Positions 54,334 through 61,518 of a stretch of DNA of 64,000 bases are shown one piece after another. The DNA is from an uncultured Clostridia bacterium. Its GTDB lineage: Bacteria; Bacillota; Clostridia; Oscillospirales; Ruminococcaceae. The stretch spans positions 21,907-85,906 of the forward strand of contig CANRFM010000009.1 of the NCBI GenBank assembly GCA_947629905.1, in the 5' to 3' direction. Under the pieces are notes generated by a model, which was not told the DNA's origin, searched no databases, and saw only the letters and a list, made by a program, of their open reading frames with translations. The position numbers and the translations under genes were made by a program. Numbering within the stretch: the stretch's first letter is position 1; every line of letters begins with the position of its first letter.

Positions 54334-54564
54334 TTACGGCAGATTTTCGGGCAGAAACAGCTCATCATCGGCATCAATTGCAAGATAGCGCAGCGAGATC
54401 TGAAGATGTTCGGCTATTTTGATGAGCAGATCCCAGTCGGGTGTAAAGTGTTTTCTGCCCCAATGCTGGAATCGGTTGACGGTTGTACCTACGCCTTCTG
54501 CAAGCTCTTCCAGCGTGACATTGCAGTGTTTGCACAAAAGGCGTATCCGGTCATAGTACGACAT
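54334..54564 (-). CDS. Small XRE-family HTH protein
   Basis: A 76-residue single-domain protein. Helix-turn-helix pattern: LEELAEGVGTTVNRFQHWGRK with the recognition helix around residues 27-38, then LLIKIAEHLQISLRYLAI as in Cro/CI-like folds. It overlaps the upstream XRE gene by 14 bases and has a similar layout, so the two look like a duplicated pair acting together. Targets unknown; a related gene order is often autoregulated. Third helix lacks the common S-x-x-W motif. Confidence 0.75.
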   Translation of the reverse strand: MSYYDRIRLLCKHCNVTLEELAEGVGTTVNRFQHWGRKHFTPDWDLLIKIAEHLQISLRYLAIDADDELFLPENLP

Positions 54565-54823
54565 GGCTGCCCTCGTTTTTCTCCTGTGCTTCGGTTTCTT
54601 GCATTGCAGCGATGATCGTCTGTCTTTTCTTGAAATCCAGAAAGTAGTCTCTCGGCACCCGGAAGTACTCAGAGAGTTTGATCAATGTCTGCCAGCGGGG
54701 AATTGCACCGCTGTTTTTCCAGTTGCGAACCGCCGCATAGGAAACGCCGATCCGCATTGCCATGATTTTGGTTGTAACGCCTCGTTCTTCGCACAACACT
54801 TCGACCAGTTCATAAAAAGTCAT
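54551..54823 (-). CDS. XRE-family HTH regulator
   Basis: A 90-residue DNA-binding protein with an XRE HTH at ~14-62 (TKIMAMRIGVSYAAVRNWKNSG; LIKLSEYFRVPRDYFL), followed by a short charged tail. It is first in a two-gene operon behind TTGACG-N17-TATAAT (54957-54985). Ribosome site GAAAGGAA. No toxin or phage gene adjoins it, so toxin-antitoxin or prophage control is not indicated. Confidence 0.85.
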   Translation of the reverse strand: MTFYELVEVLCEERGVTTKIMAMRIGVSYAAVRNWKNSGAIPRWQTLIKLSEYFRVPRDYFLDFKKRQTIIAAMQETEAQEKNEGSHVVL

Positions 54824-54956
54824 GGTATGTTCCTTTCGTTTTGTGTAATCGTATATGCAGTAATTTCAGAATGCGGCAGCACACAGGAAAACAGAAGCAG
54901 ATCGTTTGTTCCTACCTACATGATGCAGAAATACCTTAAAACTGCCTACAATTTTT

Positions 54957-54985
54957 ATTATATCATACAGTGAAAAGTACGTCAA
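54957..54985 (-). promoter_or_regulatory. Promoter of the XRE pair
   Basis: On the minus strand TTGACG (54985-54980), 17-bp spacer, TATAAT (54962-54957). Downstream, GTAGG occurs twice (near 54913 and 54948), possible half-sites for autoregulation. Confidence 0.7.
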
Positions 54986-55116
54986 CAAAGAAACGGACAA
55001 TTTACAATTATTTGTAGATATGTACAAACATGACATTTATTTCTGATTTGGGTTTATGGAAAACAATTACATAATCGCTTTCTCTGACAGTAAAAATCGC
55101 TTGCAGGAATTCCCTA

Positions 55117-55145
55117 TGATAAACAACAGCATTTCGCTCATACTA
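55117..55145 (+). promoter_or_regulatory. Putative forespore (sigma-G-like) promoter of the spore-protein gene
   Basis: CATACTA (55139-55145) equals the sigma-G -10 of Bacillus; TGATA (55117-55121) 17 bases upstream is a partial match to its -35. It leads to the SASP gene ~105 bases downstream through a leader with a TGCGGC/GCCGCA hairpin. No sigma-A promoter is apparent here on this strand. Confidence 0.45.
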
Positions 55146-55257
55146 CTGTTGCGGCACGAAAGCCGCACAAACTTCTTCCGGAAGGCAGAACACATCCGGA
55201 AGATCACAGAAACTGATGAATAACGCACGACTGAACGTGCATGAAGGAGAATGAGTT

Positions 55258-55437
55258 ATGAAGGGTGAATTTACGCAGAAGGGCAAGGAAGCAATGGAAC
55301 GTTTCAAGATGGAGTCCGCCAGCGAGGTTGGCGTAACTCTGAAGCAGGGCTATAACGGCGACCTGACGGCAAGAGAAGCAGGCAGCATCGGCGGTCAGAT
55401 GGTCAAGAAAATGATCGACGCCTACAAGATGCAGTAA
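55258..55437 (+). CDS. Small acid-soluble spore protein, alpha/beta type
   Basis: A 59-residue protein starting MKGEFTQKGKEAMERFKME. The core EVGVTLKQGYNGDLTAREAG and GSIGGQMVKKMI match the DNA-binding SASP consensus (E-x-G-V ... G-x-L-x-x-R-x-x-G-S-x-G-G-x-M-V-K-x-x-I). These proteins coat spore DNA and protect it from UV and heat. ESASEVGV resembles the GPR protease cleavage region. Ribosome site GAAGGAG lies nine bases upstream. Its presence with spoIIE supports a sporulating lineage. Family members are usually 60-75 residues, so this is at the short end. Confidence 0.85.
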   Translation: MKGEFTQKGKEAMERFKMESASEVGVTLKQGYNGDLTAREAGSIGGQMVKKMIDAYKMQ

Positions 55438-55457
55438 CCGCCCCCTTGAAAAGCGAT

Positions 55458-55485
55458 ACCCCTGTACGGCTCTCCGTACAGGGGT
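55458..55485. terminator. 12-bp perfect hairpin, first copy of a repeated element
   Basis: ACCCCTGTACGG, loop CTCT, CCGTACAGGGGT. It lies between convergent genes (SASP and the lipoprotein at 55559), 20 bases after the SASP stop. The identical 28 bases recur at 57199-57226. The U-run is missing directly after it on the plus strand; on the minus strand it reads ATCGCTTTTC. Confidence 0.65.
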
Positions 55486-55558
55486 CAGCTTGTAAAAAAT
55501 CCCCTTTTTCATTCTTGCGATGATATAAATGGATTCTCGTGTAAAAAACTTTACTGAT

Positions 55559-56944
55559 TTAGCTTTTCTCACTAAGCATGATTTCCACTCGTCCCTGAAT
55601 ATTTCTTGCCGTAACTTCTCCAGTTTGTTCTCCGGCAAGGCAAGCCCCGATCTCCTCATCAACAATTGTCTGCAAGGCACCGTCGATCGGCGCACTCATC
55701 TTGGAAAGACTGCCAATAAAGTCAGTAATGTGATCGCATTCCGCTTGTGTCATAAGCGAAAGATCTTCATATCGCCACAGCGCTTCTTTTTGGGCATCCT
55801 CTGCTTTATGCTGAAATGCAGCCGTATTGATCGGAAACCCATATTCCACGAGATTTCCCTCATTGATCCAGTCACTCATCATTTGGTCGTGTTCATACTG
55901 ATATTCCTCTGATAACAAGGATGTAAGGAACATCCACGCCCCCTCTTGTACCTCCGGTGCAGTCTTTGTGCAGATACTCCAACGCTCACCAACTGAATCA
56001 ATGAAGCTGCCATTTCCATCTGATGAGGGATACCCCACCAGCGTACAAGGCATAGCATTCTCATCACATATTACGGAATGCATATCCTGAATGCCGCAGA
56101 ACACCGTGTGTCGCATAAAACAGGGTGTATCATCCGAAATGTGCGGATCAGTTATTGGAAACTGTTGGCAAAAATCCAGAAGCTGTATGAAATCAGGCGA
56201 AATGAAATCACAGGTCATCGTTTCGTAATCTACAAACGTACTCATATTCCGCTCAATGCTTTCCCGATACACATTCTGTCTGGTAGGCCATGAGATAAAA
56301 CGTGTCTCATCTTTTGCCTTCTCCCATTTTTCAATCATCTCATCAAATGTCCAGTTTTCCTTTGTGCCGACATATTCTGAATATCCAGATTGTGTTTCAA
56401 TATTATAGAATAGCGGTATCTGATACAGCTTACCGTCCGTTTCGTGCAGTTCCAGAATATGAGGATCCAGCTCCGCACGAAGTGCATCATCAAAGAAAAC
56501 ATTCAGATCCACAAAAGCCCCTTTTTGTGCCAGAATATCATAGTTGCTCGTATCATGGAATGTCATATCCGGCACAAGGTCAACAACACCACCCTGAACA
56601 ATATCCATCTGTAGATCCATGTCGGCAGTTACCAGCCCGCCCACAGCAGTCTGCCCACTGTTATCGCCCACAGCAGTTTTCTCACTGTCATCGGATTTAT
56701 AGTTAACAAGCTTAACCTGATAACCATTGTCCGACTGGTTAAATTTTGAGATCATGGTATAAAGCGGCGTTGGTACATAATCCCCGATGGCTATATGGAT
56801 CAGGACGTCTCCCTCCGAAGTTTTCTCCGCATTGTCAACGGAAGAATTTGATAAGGGAGAATTCGATGAGGAGCTTTCTGAGCTGCATTCCGAAAAGAGC
56901 AGCAGGACTGCTGCACATAGTGTAAATATCTTTTTTGTGATCAT
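55559..56944 (-). CDS. Solute-binding-like lipoprotein
   Basis: A 461-residue exported protein similar to ABC substrate-binding proteins. Signal peptide ends near FSEC (Cys19-20 region); the lipobox has Glu at -1, which is unusual, so lipidation is likely but not certain. A Ser/Asn-rich linker (~20-45) leads to the binding fold: VLIHIAIGDYVPTPLYTMI, GKLYQIPLFYNIE, FVDYETMTCDFISPDF. The C-terminus (ARNIQGRVEIMLSEK) is like that of the 700-residue protein at 59219, its paralogue. No ABC permease or ATPase is nearby, so it may serve as a sensor or receptor. Own promoter at 56977-57005; ribosome site AAAGGAG. Confidence 0.85.
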   Translation of the reverse strand: MITKKIFTLCAAVLLLFSECSSESSSSNSPLSNSSVDNAEKTSEGDVLIHIAIGDYVPTPLYTMISKFNQSDNGYQVKLVNYKSDDSEKTAVGDNSGQTAVGGLVTADMDLQMDIVQGGVVDLVPDMTFHDTSNYDILAQKGAFVDLNVFFDDALRAELDPHILELHETDGKLYQIPLFYNIETQSGYSEYVGTKENWTFDEMIEKWEKAKDETRFISWPTRQNVYRESIERNMSTFVDYETMTCDFISPDFIQLLDFCQQFPITDPHISDDTPCFMRHTVFCGIQDMHSVICDENAMPCTLVGYPSSDGNGSFIDSVGERWSICTKTAPEVQEGAWMFLTSLLSEEYQYEHDQMMSDWINEGNLVEYGFPINTAAFQHKAEDAQKEALWRYEDLSLMTQAECDHITDFIGSLSKMSAPIDGALQTIVDEEIGACLAGEQTGEVTARNIQGRVEIMLSEKS

Positions 56945-56976
56945 AAAAAACTCCTTTGAATATGGATCATACTTAC

Positions 56977-57005
56977 ATCATACCATGAAATCATTGTAAT
57001 GTCAA
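56977..57005 (-). promoter_or_regulatory. Promoter of the solute-binding-like lipoprotein
   Basis: On the minus strand TTGACA (57005-57000), 17-bp spacer, TATGAT (56982-56977). The -35 is exact. It is 33 bases before the start codon at 56944. Confidence 0.7.
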
Positions 57006-57049
57006 CAGCTTGAATAATTTTATTCATATAAAGATGCTATTTTTGTGCA

Positions 57050-57073
57050 ATATATATATATATATATATATAT
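57050..57073. repeat. (TA)n microsatellite
   Basis: An alternating A/T run of about 24 bases (57050-57073), palindromic on both strands, about 45 bases upstream of the lipoprotein promoter. Possible DNA-melting element or slippage site. Confidence 0.9.
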
Positions 57074-57093
57074 TCAGCTTGATATGTGCAGCT

Positions 57094-57194
57094 TGTCAAA
57101 AAACATTTTCAAGAAAAGAAGCCGGGATCGGCTAACGCAGAATAGCCATTTTCGAGCCGTTTTTGAGAAAAAATGATTTTAGACTTTTTTGACA
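57094..57194. repeat. Inverted repeat with 81-base insert
   Basis: TGTCAAAAAA (57094-57103) and TTTTTTGACA (57185-57194) are perfect 10-bp inverted arms. The enclosed 81 bases hold further short complementary pieces (GCCGGGATCGGC; CGAGCC). Adjacent to the (TA)n run and the second hairpin copy. Could be a small RNA or a relic of a mobile element; neither is shown. Confidence 0.5.
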
Positions 57195-57198
57195 GTTC

Positions 57199-57226
57199 AC
57201 CCCTGTACGGCTCTCCGTACAGGGGT
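57199..57226. terminator. 12-bp perfect hairpin, second copy of the repeated element
   Basis: Identical to 55458-55485, with the same loop (CTCT) on the plus strand, and followed on the plus strand by ATTTTT. It lies five bases after the stop of the minus-strand gene at 57232 and so may end that transcript, although the minus-strand tail (GAACTGTC) is poor. Confidence 0.65.
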
Positions 57227-57231
57227 ATTTT

Positions 57232-57795
57232 TCAGAAATCTTCAATAGGAATATGATTCGCCTTTGCCCATACATAGAGATCAAGGACACCCTTGAAGTC
57301 CTTGCTGCACGAGAAAAACACTTCACCGAGACCGTCAATGATCTGGATACGATCCCCCTTTTCACGGATACAGCGTACTTCCATAGCAAGCATCTGTTTC
57401 CGCCCGTAGGTGAGTTCACAGCCGTTCACGTGCAGTATGGATCTGCGCTTGTTCAGCACAGCCGACACAATAAGCATCACCACGCCGACCATACCGATCA
57501 AACCGAATGTTACCATATCGACCGGATCAAAAGCTTCCTGAAAAGCAAAATAATTCAGCAGCATCCCTCCGATACGCACGATACCCACAAGCAAGAACGC
57601 AGCACCGACCAGCAGTACCGTCAGCACACCCGCATCCGCTACACCGACCGTAAAATGTTCTTTGCACTGTGTAAAGGAACCAGTTTTTACTGCAGAAAGG
57701 GCTTTTTCCCGTGACTGGTCCTGCCGGCGTTTTTCCTTCATGCCGTAGTTTTGCAATGCCGAGCTTGCAAGTTTTGAAAAAAGACCAGAAAGCAT
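57232..57795 (-). CDS. Two-span membrane protein of unknown function
   Basis: A 187-residue protein. A short cytosolic N-terminus (MLSGLFSKLASS) leads to two membrane helices at ~70-95 (VGVADAGVLTVLLVGAAFLL) and ~110-140 (FGLIGMVGVVMLIVSAVL), then a ~55-residue domain with a basic and acidic mix (TYGRKQMLAMEV; GVLDLYVWAKANHI). The C-terminal part resembles PH-like or YdbT-type membrane-associated domains, but I do not claim the family. The start lies one base after the TrpB2 stop, after a weak CTGAGG site, so translation is probably coupled. Role unknown. Confidence 0.75.
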   Translation of the reverse strand: MLSGLFSKLASSALQNYGMKEKRRQDQSREKALSAVKTGSFTQCKEHFTVGVADAGVLTVLLVGAAFLLVGIVRIGGMLLNYFAFQEAFDPVDMVTFGLIGMVGVVMLIVSAVLNKRRSILHVNGCELTYGRKQMLAMEVRCIREKGDRIQIIDGLGEVFFSCSKDFKGVLDLYVWAKANHIPIEDF

Positions 57796-57796
57796 T

Positions 57797-59164
57797 TCAG
57801 ACCTCAGGCAGTTTCGCAAGGGAAGCGGCAATATCCTCATCTGTCGGGATATAGTCCGACATTTCACCGTCATTGTACTTCTGGTATGCGACCATATCAA
57901 AATAGCCTGTTCCTGTCAGACCGAAGAGGATGGTCTTTTCTTCTCCGGTCTCCTTGCAGCGCATCGCTTCATCGAGTGCGACACGGATCGCATGGCTGCT
58001 CTCCGGTGCAGGAAGAATGCCTTCGATCCGGGCAAACTGCTCTGCCGCTTGGAAAACGCTTGTCTGTTCACAGCTCCTTGCCTCCATCAGCCCGTCATGG
58101 TAGAGCTGGGAAACCGTGCTGGACATCCCGTGATAGCGCAGACCGCCTGCATGGTTCGGGGACGGGATGAAACCGCTGCCGAGGGTGTACATTTTGGCAA
58201 GCGGGCAGACCTTTCCAGTATCGCAGAAGTCATACGCAAACTTGCCCCGTGTCAGTGTCGGGCAGGAGGCAGGCTCAACGGCGATGAACTGGTAATCCGC
58301 CTCTCCACGGAGCTTTCTGCCCATGAACGGCGCAATCAGACCGCCCAGATTAGAACCGCCGCCGGCACAGCCGATGATGACATCAGGCTTGATGTCATAT
58401 TTGTCACAGGCAGCCATCGTCTCCAGACCGATCACGCTTTGGTGCAGCAGTACCTGATTGAGGACAGAACCCAACACATAGCGATAGCCCTCTGTGCTGA
58501 CAGCAGCTTCTACTGCTTCGGAAATAGCACAGCCAAGGCTTCCGGTCGTGCCGGGGAATTCTGCTAAAATTTTCCTGCCGACATTGGTCGTGTCGGAAGG
58601 GGAGGGAGTCACATTTGCGCCGTAGGTGCGCATTACTTCCCGGCGGAACGGCTTCTGCTCATAGGAAACTTTTACCATATACACCCGGCAGTCCAGATCA
58701 AAGTAGGCGCAAGCCATCGAAAGCGCCGTACCCCACTGCCCTGCACCGGTCTCCGTTGTCACACCTTTCAGTCCCTGCTTTTTGGCATAGTATGCCTGTG
58801 CAATGGCAGAATTGAGCTTATGAGAACCGGAAGTATTGTTGCCCTCGAATTTATAGTAAATTTTGGCAGGCGTATCCAGTGCCTTTTCGAGACAGTACGC
58901 ACGCACCAGCGGGGCAGGGCGGTACATTCTGTAGAAGCTCTGAATTTCTTCCGGAATGTCAATGAAACGGTTCGTATCGTCCAGTTCCTGTTCGGCAAGT
59001 TCCCGGCAGAACACCGCAGACAGCTCGTCCAGTGTAGCCGTTTCATGCGTGCCGGGGTTCATGAGGGGAGCGGGCTTGTTCGGCATATCGGCACGGACAT
59101 TGTACCACTGCTTCGGCAGCTCACTTTCCTCAAGGTAAATTTTGTATGGAATTTCCATCTTCAT
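57797..59164 (-). CDS. Tryptophan synthase beta-like PLP enzyme, TrpB2 subfamily
   Basis: A 455-residue fold-type II PLP enzyme. It is longer than TrpB1 (about 400), with an N-terminal extension before FIDIPEEIQSFYRMYRP. The PLP lysine is in SGSHKLNSA (~116), the phosphate-binding Gly loop is CAGGGSNLGG (~262), and LTGTGYFD ends the core. TrpB2 enzymes use serine and indole, often without TrpA; no trp genes are nearby, so use of salvaged indole or another nucleophile is possible. Promoter TTGACA-N17-TATAAT at 59194-59222. The next gene follows the stop by one base. Confidence 0.92.
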   Translation of the reverse strand: MKMEIPYKIYLEESELPKQWYNVRADMPNKPAPLMNPGTHETATLDELSAVFCRELAEQELDDTNRFIDIPEEIQSFYRMYRPAPLVRAYCLEKALDTPAKIYYKFEGNNTSGSHKLNSAIAQAYYAKKQGLKGVTTETGAGQWGTALSMACAYFDLDCRVYMVKVSYEQKPFRREVMRTYGANVTPSPSDTTNVGRKILAEFPGTTGSLGCAISEAVEAAVSTEGYRYVLGSVLNQVLLHQSVIGLETMAACDKYDIKPDVIIGCAGGGSNLGGLIAPFMGRKLRGEADYQFIAVEPASCPTLTRGKFAYDFCDTGKVCPLAKMYTLGSGFIPSPNHAGGLRYHGMSSTVSQLYHDGLMEARSCEQTSVFQAAEQFARIEGILPAPESSHAIRVALDEAMRCKETGEEKTILFGLTGTGYFDMVAYQKYNDGEMSDYIPTDEDIAASLAKLPEV

Positions 59165-59193
59165 CTTCCTTTCGTGAAAAAATCTATATTCCC

Positions 59194-59222
59194 ATTATAC
59201 AGGAAATTCCCATTTTTGTCAA
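59194..59222 (-). promoter_or_regulatory. Consensus promoter of the TrpB2 gene
   Basis: On the minus strand TTGACA (59222-59217), 17-bp spacer, TATAAT (59199-59194): both hexamers perfect. The -35 lies within the last codons of the upstream lipoprotein gene. Leader about 25 bases with GAAAGGAAG. Confidence 0.8.
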
Positions 59223-61321
59223 GCACGTTCTGACAAGTAATTGGAAACTCTTCCCTGAATGGCATTTGCGGCAGCTTCTGCCGTGCAGTCTCCGGAAAAA
59301 TAGCGTCCCGCCTCTTCCATGACAATGTCACTGACAAAGGTATCTGTAAATGTGCAGCTCGTAATGCCTTTCAGATATTGCAGCAGCATATCCGTTTCTT
59401 CGTTCGAAGCCGGAGACAGCTCGACACCATATACAGCTTTGATCGTCTGATAATAGACATCTTCCTGTGCCGCTTCAGAGCGCTGATACGAAAAGCTCTT
59501 TTCCAATGCTTTCAGGTTGACGGGGAAGCCGACTGTGGCGGACAGGTTTTTGCTCTGGTTTTCCTCATTGAGCAGAAATTTGATAAATTCGTAGCAGACA
59601 TCCTTGTGTTTCGACTGTGCAGACACAGCGATCTCCTCTAAATTCGGCTGAATGCACCCGCCGCAGCCGGGTGCGCCGAGCAGCGTGATGTCCTCGTTGC
59701 CAAACAATGCCTGCCGTGTCCCCTGATAGTTCAGCAAAGAGTAGAGCGTTCCGTTCGACAGGAGCACACGGTCCTCTTTCCATGCACTTTCATCCGGAAC
59801 AGCAGGATGCTCCGGCATTGCACCGTACAGTTCCAGAAGCCCGATAAATTCCGGACTGGTAAAGCTGCATTCTCCTTTCTCGTAGTCCACAAAGCAGCCC
59901 AAAGACAGTCGCATCAGCTCCTCAAATGCCGACACCCTGTCCATACTCTCGTCAAACAAGGTCATTCCCTCCGGCAGTTCTGCCTGTAGTTCCGTCAGAT
60001 CGGTCAGAGAAAGCGCTGTCCTGCCGCCGAGAAATTTTGTCTTGCCAATATAAGTTGCAAGCCGGAACCGTGTGGAGATCCGCTCGATCCTGCCCCTGTA
60101 TGCCATGGCTTCAAAGAAATTGAACAGGTAGTCCTCCTTGTGAATTTCCGGATCATTCTCAAACCACGGGCGCAGATCTTCAAACAGCCCCTTGTCTGAA
60201 AAGCTATGATACGCATAAAGCTCCCCGAACATATCCGGCACGATGCCGTCCAGCAGATCTTTCTCAAAGGCATCCAGAGAATCGATATTCTGTATGACGA
60301 TCCGCACATTGTCCGACTGCCGGTTGAAGCGCATAGCCATTTCATCCAGATAACAGTTTTTCAGACACACCAGACTGACAAGCTGCATGGCATCCATTTC
60401 CTCTTGTGTACGGGCAGTCATGAGGAACGCTTCGCTCTGCTGGTCTCCGTAGCAGGATGCTGCGATGCGCCCGTCCGGCAGAAATGCGGTACTGGTAACT
60501 TGCGGATCCAAGTCGGAATGCAGCCAGCACAGGATCTCCGTAACTGTATTATTCTCCCTGTCCACCCCGAAGATCCCCTCCTCATTCTGAAAGGCAAAGT
60601 CATAGGACGGATGCGCACAATAGCCGCCGCAGCCTGCATTTTGCAGGGGCAGCTCCACATCCGGGGCATTTAGCGTCAGATCCTTGGCGGACATAGTATC
60701 CGTGTCAATGACTTTCAGCGTTTCCATCGAGGCGGCGGCATACACCTGCCCGTCTTTGCCAAGGAACAGGGAAGCGATGTTATTTATCCCCGCAACCGTC
60801 TGCACTGTGCCGTCCGCTTGCAGACAGTACAGCTTTCCGGAGACATCCCCGTAAAAGAGGTCGCCGTTTTCCGTCTTTGTCCATGCCGTGAGACAGATTT
60901 CTGTACCAAGCGCATCGTCGAGCGTTTCCTCAGAGAGCAAATGCATTTCCGGGTCAAAGGTCAGGAGGGAATGCTGATAGCCCTCGCCTTCCATTTTCTG
61001 CCGGAGTATCTGGATCGTATCACCGATCCTCACGGGGGTCAGGTACGTGTCGGACGGTTCTGCCCATGTCTGCTCTGTAAAACTCCCGTCCGCAGGGTCG
61101 TACAGATAGCGTGAAGCTGTCCACTCTTCGTCATAGTGCGTGAAAAGCACCTTATCTCCGCATAATTCCTGGCTTTCATATCCCTCTCCGATCGGCTCTG
61201 CCTTGAAAGAGGCATAGAGGGAGACTGATAGCGTTGCCCCCTCCGGTTCCGGCTGTGTTTTCCGGCAGCCCGTGCAGACAAGCAGGACAGAAGCGGTCAG
61301 AACGGCAAGTAATTTTTTCAT
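59219..61321 (-). CDS. Large lipoprotein: N-terminal propeller-like part fused to a solute-binding domain
   Basis: A 700-residue lipoprotein, lipobox LLVCTGC (Cys19). Residues ~30-320 are repeating beta strands (LLTFDPEMHL, GDLFYGDVSG, KDGQVYAAASMETLKVIDT), probably a propeller. Residues ~325-700 are a substrate-binding-protein fold with FVDYEKGECSFTSPEFIGLLEL and a C-terminal ANAIQGRVSNYLSE that match the 461-residue paralogue at 55559 (FVDYETMTCDFISPDF). No transporter genes adjoin. It lies downstream of the sigma/anti-sigma pair and upstream of TrpB2 on the same strand; a terminator at 61455-61490 separates it from the sigma operon. A surface receptor role is inference. Confidence 0.85.
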   Translation of the reverse strand: MKKLLAVLTASVLLVCTGCRKTQPEPEGATLSVSLYASFKAEPIGEGYESQELCGDKVLFTHYDEEWTASRYLYDPADGSFTEQTWAEPSDTYLTPVRIGDTIQILRQKMEGEGYQHSLLTFDPEMHLLSEETLDDALGTEICLTAWTKTENGDLFYGDVSGKLYCLQADGTVQTVAGINNIASLFLGKDGQVYAAASMETLKVIDTDTMSAKDLTLNAPDVELPLQNAGCGGYCAHPSYDFAFQNEEGIFGVDRENNTVTEILCWLHSDLDPQVTSTAFLPDGRIAASCYGDQQSEAFLMTARTQEEMDAMQLVSLVCLKNCYLDEMAMRFNRQSDNVRIVIQNIDSLDAFEKDLLDGIVPDMFGELYAYHSFSDKGLFEDLRPWFENDPEIHKEDYLFNFFEAMAYRGRIERISTRFRLATYIGKTKFLGGRTALSLTDLTELQAELPEGMTLFDESMDRVSAFEELMRLSLGCFVDYEKGECSFTSPEFIGLLELYGAMPEHPAVPDESAWKEDRVLLSNGTLYSLLNYQGTRQALFGNEDITLLGAPGCGGCIQPNLEEIAVSAQSKHKDVCYEFIKFLLNEENQSKNLSATVGFPVNLKALEKSFSYQRSEAAQEDVYYQTIKAVYGVELSPASNEETDMLLQYLKGITSCTFTDTFVSDIVMEEAGRYFSGDCTAEAAANAIQGRVSNYLSERA

Positions 61322-61454
61322 ATCGATCCTTCCTTTCGAGGGAGATCTTCCCTGTATTTCTATCTTCTAATACAATTCAGCCATGCAAAACCTGACACCT
61401 TTTTGAAAACTTTGGAGATGTGCACAATTTGCGTGATGAATTTAGTGCATTGTG

Positions 61455-61490
61455 CATAAAAACAACATCCCGCATTGTTCAGAATGCGGG
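61455..61490 (-). terminator. Terminator of the sigma/anti-sigma operon
   Basis: CCCGCATT (61469-61476) and AATGCGGG (61483-61490) with a six-base loop; on the minus strand ATGTTGTTTTTATG follows, a good U-rich tail. It is 28 bases after the stop at 61519. A second inverted repeat, TGCACAAT (61421-61428) and ATTGTGCA (61449-61456), lies just beyond. Confidence 0.8.
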
Positions 61491-61518
61491 GTGCTGTTCT
61501 ATCTTAAAAGGAAAATGG

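Larger units (their letters stand above)
54824..55257. other. Intergenic region between the XRE pair and the spore-protein gene
   Basis: 434 bases without a convincing gene. It holds the XRE promoter (54957-54985, minus), a sigma-G-like promoter (55117-55145, plus) and, in the leader of the spore-protein gene, a TGCGGC/GCCGCA hairpin at about 55148-55166. A 55-codon open frame at 55056-55223 has no ribosome site and is not called. Confidence 0.6.

Noticed and set aside
55056..55223. 55-codon open frame upstream of the spore-protein gene
   Set aside because: No Shine-Dalgarno sequence, no recognised similarity, and it covers the probable sigma-G promoter.
55204..55695. 163-codon minus-strand frame over the spore-protein gene
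   Set aside because: Opposite the SASP gene and crossing the terminator hairpin; shadow only.
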